Assembly (NCBI GenBank): GCA_024693345.1
Contig: JAILLB010000049.1
Coordinates: 1 to 53,250 of the forward strand
DNA from: Clostridiales bacterium
GTDB lineage: Bacteria; Bacillota; Clostridia; Oscillospirales; CAG-272
Direction: 5' to 3'
Length of the DNA: 53,250 bases
The notes under the pieces were generated by a model that saw nothing but the letters and a program-made list of their open reading frames with translations, ran no database searches and was not told the origin of the DNA. A program made the position numbers and the translations under genes. Shown piece after piece: positions 53,137 through 53,250 of this stretch (position 1 is the stretch's first letter; each line of letters begins with the position of its first letter).

Positions 53137-53217
53137 CTTCAGATAATATGAAGTGACCCCCAAATTTGCAAAGCCGTGGATTTACCCTTATAATTCATAG
53201 TGAATTTCAAAAACCAC
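53136..53217. repeat. Two inverted repeats at the right edge, possible mobile-element end
   Basis: ACTTCA (53136-53141) pairs with TGAAGT (53149-53154). Further on, AATTCA/TGAATT (53192-53206) is nested in GTGG (53176-53179)/CCAC (53214-53217). No reading frame is seen from 53137 to the end. The structure and the abrupt end of the preceding gene suggest the start of an inserted element, but no known terminus is recognised. Confidence 0.3.
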
Positions 53218-53250
53218 AAATTACGGGAATTACCGCACACAAATGGAGGT

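Noticed and set aside
53100..53150. On the minus strand the sequence ending GAGGATTGAAAC looks like the 3' end of a type I CRISPR repeat
   Set aside because: It occurs once, lies mostly inside a small reading frame, and no regularly spaced second copy follows in the window.

Overview
This is a low-GC (around 40 % by eye) Gram-positive-type chromosome segment. AGGAGG-type ribosome binding sites, sigma-A-type promoters, Rho-independent terminators, a split purine pathway and the gene families present suggest a strictly fermentative member of the class Clostridia, probably close to Lachnospiraceae or related gut or rumen commensals. The assignment comes from gene content and protein style, not from a search. 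The first 119 bases lie inside an IS200-type transposase and the last ~100 bases are structured non-coding DNA. The window may therefore be a contig broken at repeats.

Layout. 1-1363: a small accessory patch with a cut-off IS200 tnpA, a 5' stub of an ATPase gene, and a Fic-like gene behind a promoter flanked and overlapped by four copies of one 9-bp operator word. 1425-8122 (minus strand): tRNA-Pro, rplJ-rplL with its L10 leader, gpmA, then mnmE, jag, yidC, yidD, rnpA and rpmH, the classic origin-proximal cluster but without dnaA or mnmG beside it. 8164-13724 (minus): a tight trkA-trkH-ROK kinase-methyltransferase-PAP2 operon. 13961-18585 (plus): a two-gene ABC exporter, eno and ispE. 18589-18898: a 310-bp MITE-like element with 21-bp perfect terminal inverted repeats. 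18897-23668: a small Cys-containing protein, a metallophosphoesterase, an unrecognised 569-residue protein and pepC. 23884-30016 (plus): gdhA, a small alarmone-hydrolase-like HD protein, a STAS-APH fusion, and a large lipoprotein with an SGNH-like domain plus four tandem repeats. 30070-34471 (minus): a GltS-type symporter, a PlsC-like acyltransferase with a zinc ribbon, a membrane SpoIIE-type phosphatase and tRNA-Gln. 34594-39233: an alpha/beta hydrolase, then a DtxR-family regulator divergent from feoA-feoA-feoB-Cys-rich protein, with three GTTAGC/GCTAAC operators. 39309-39692: an IS605-type remnant that keeps an omega-RNA-like right end but has no tnpB. 39694-41950: a tandem PII-like protein with a DUF1538 membrane protein. 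42212-52800: a purine operon (purE, small ORF and terminator, purF-like, purM, purN, PurO-type cyclohydrolase, AICAR transformylase, purD, purL).

How the genes work together. Most of the window is housekeeping: translation, membrane protein insertion, potassium uptake, glycolysis, isoprenoid and purine synthesis, iron uptake and glutamate metabolism. The parts least explained by standard models are the PurF-like protein that lacks its N-terminal catalytic cysteine, the terminator and translated-looking small ORF between purE and purF, the Fic protein without its catalytic histidine, the STAS-APH fusion beside an alarmone hydrolase, the PII-DUF1538 pair, the repeat lipoprotein, and the two non-autonomous mobile remnants at 18.6 and 39.3 kb.
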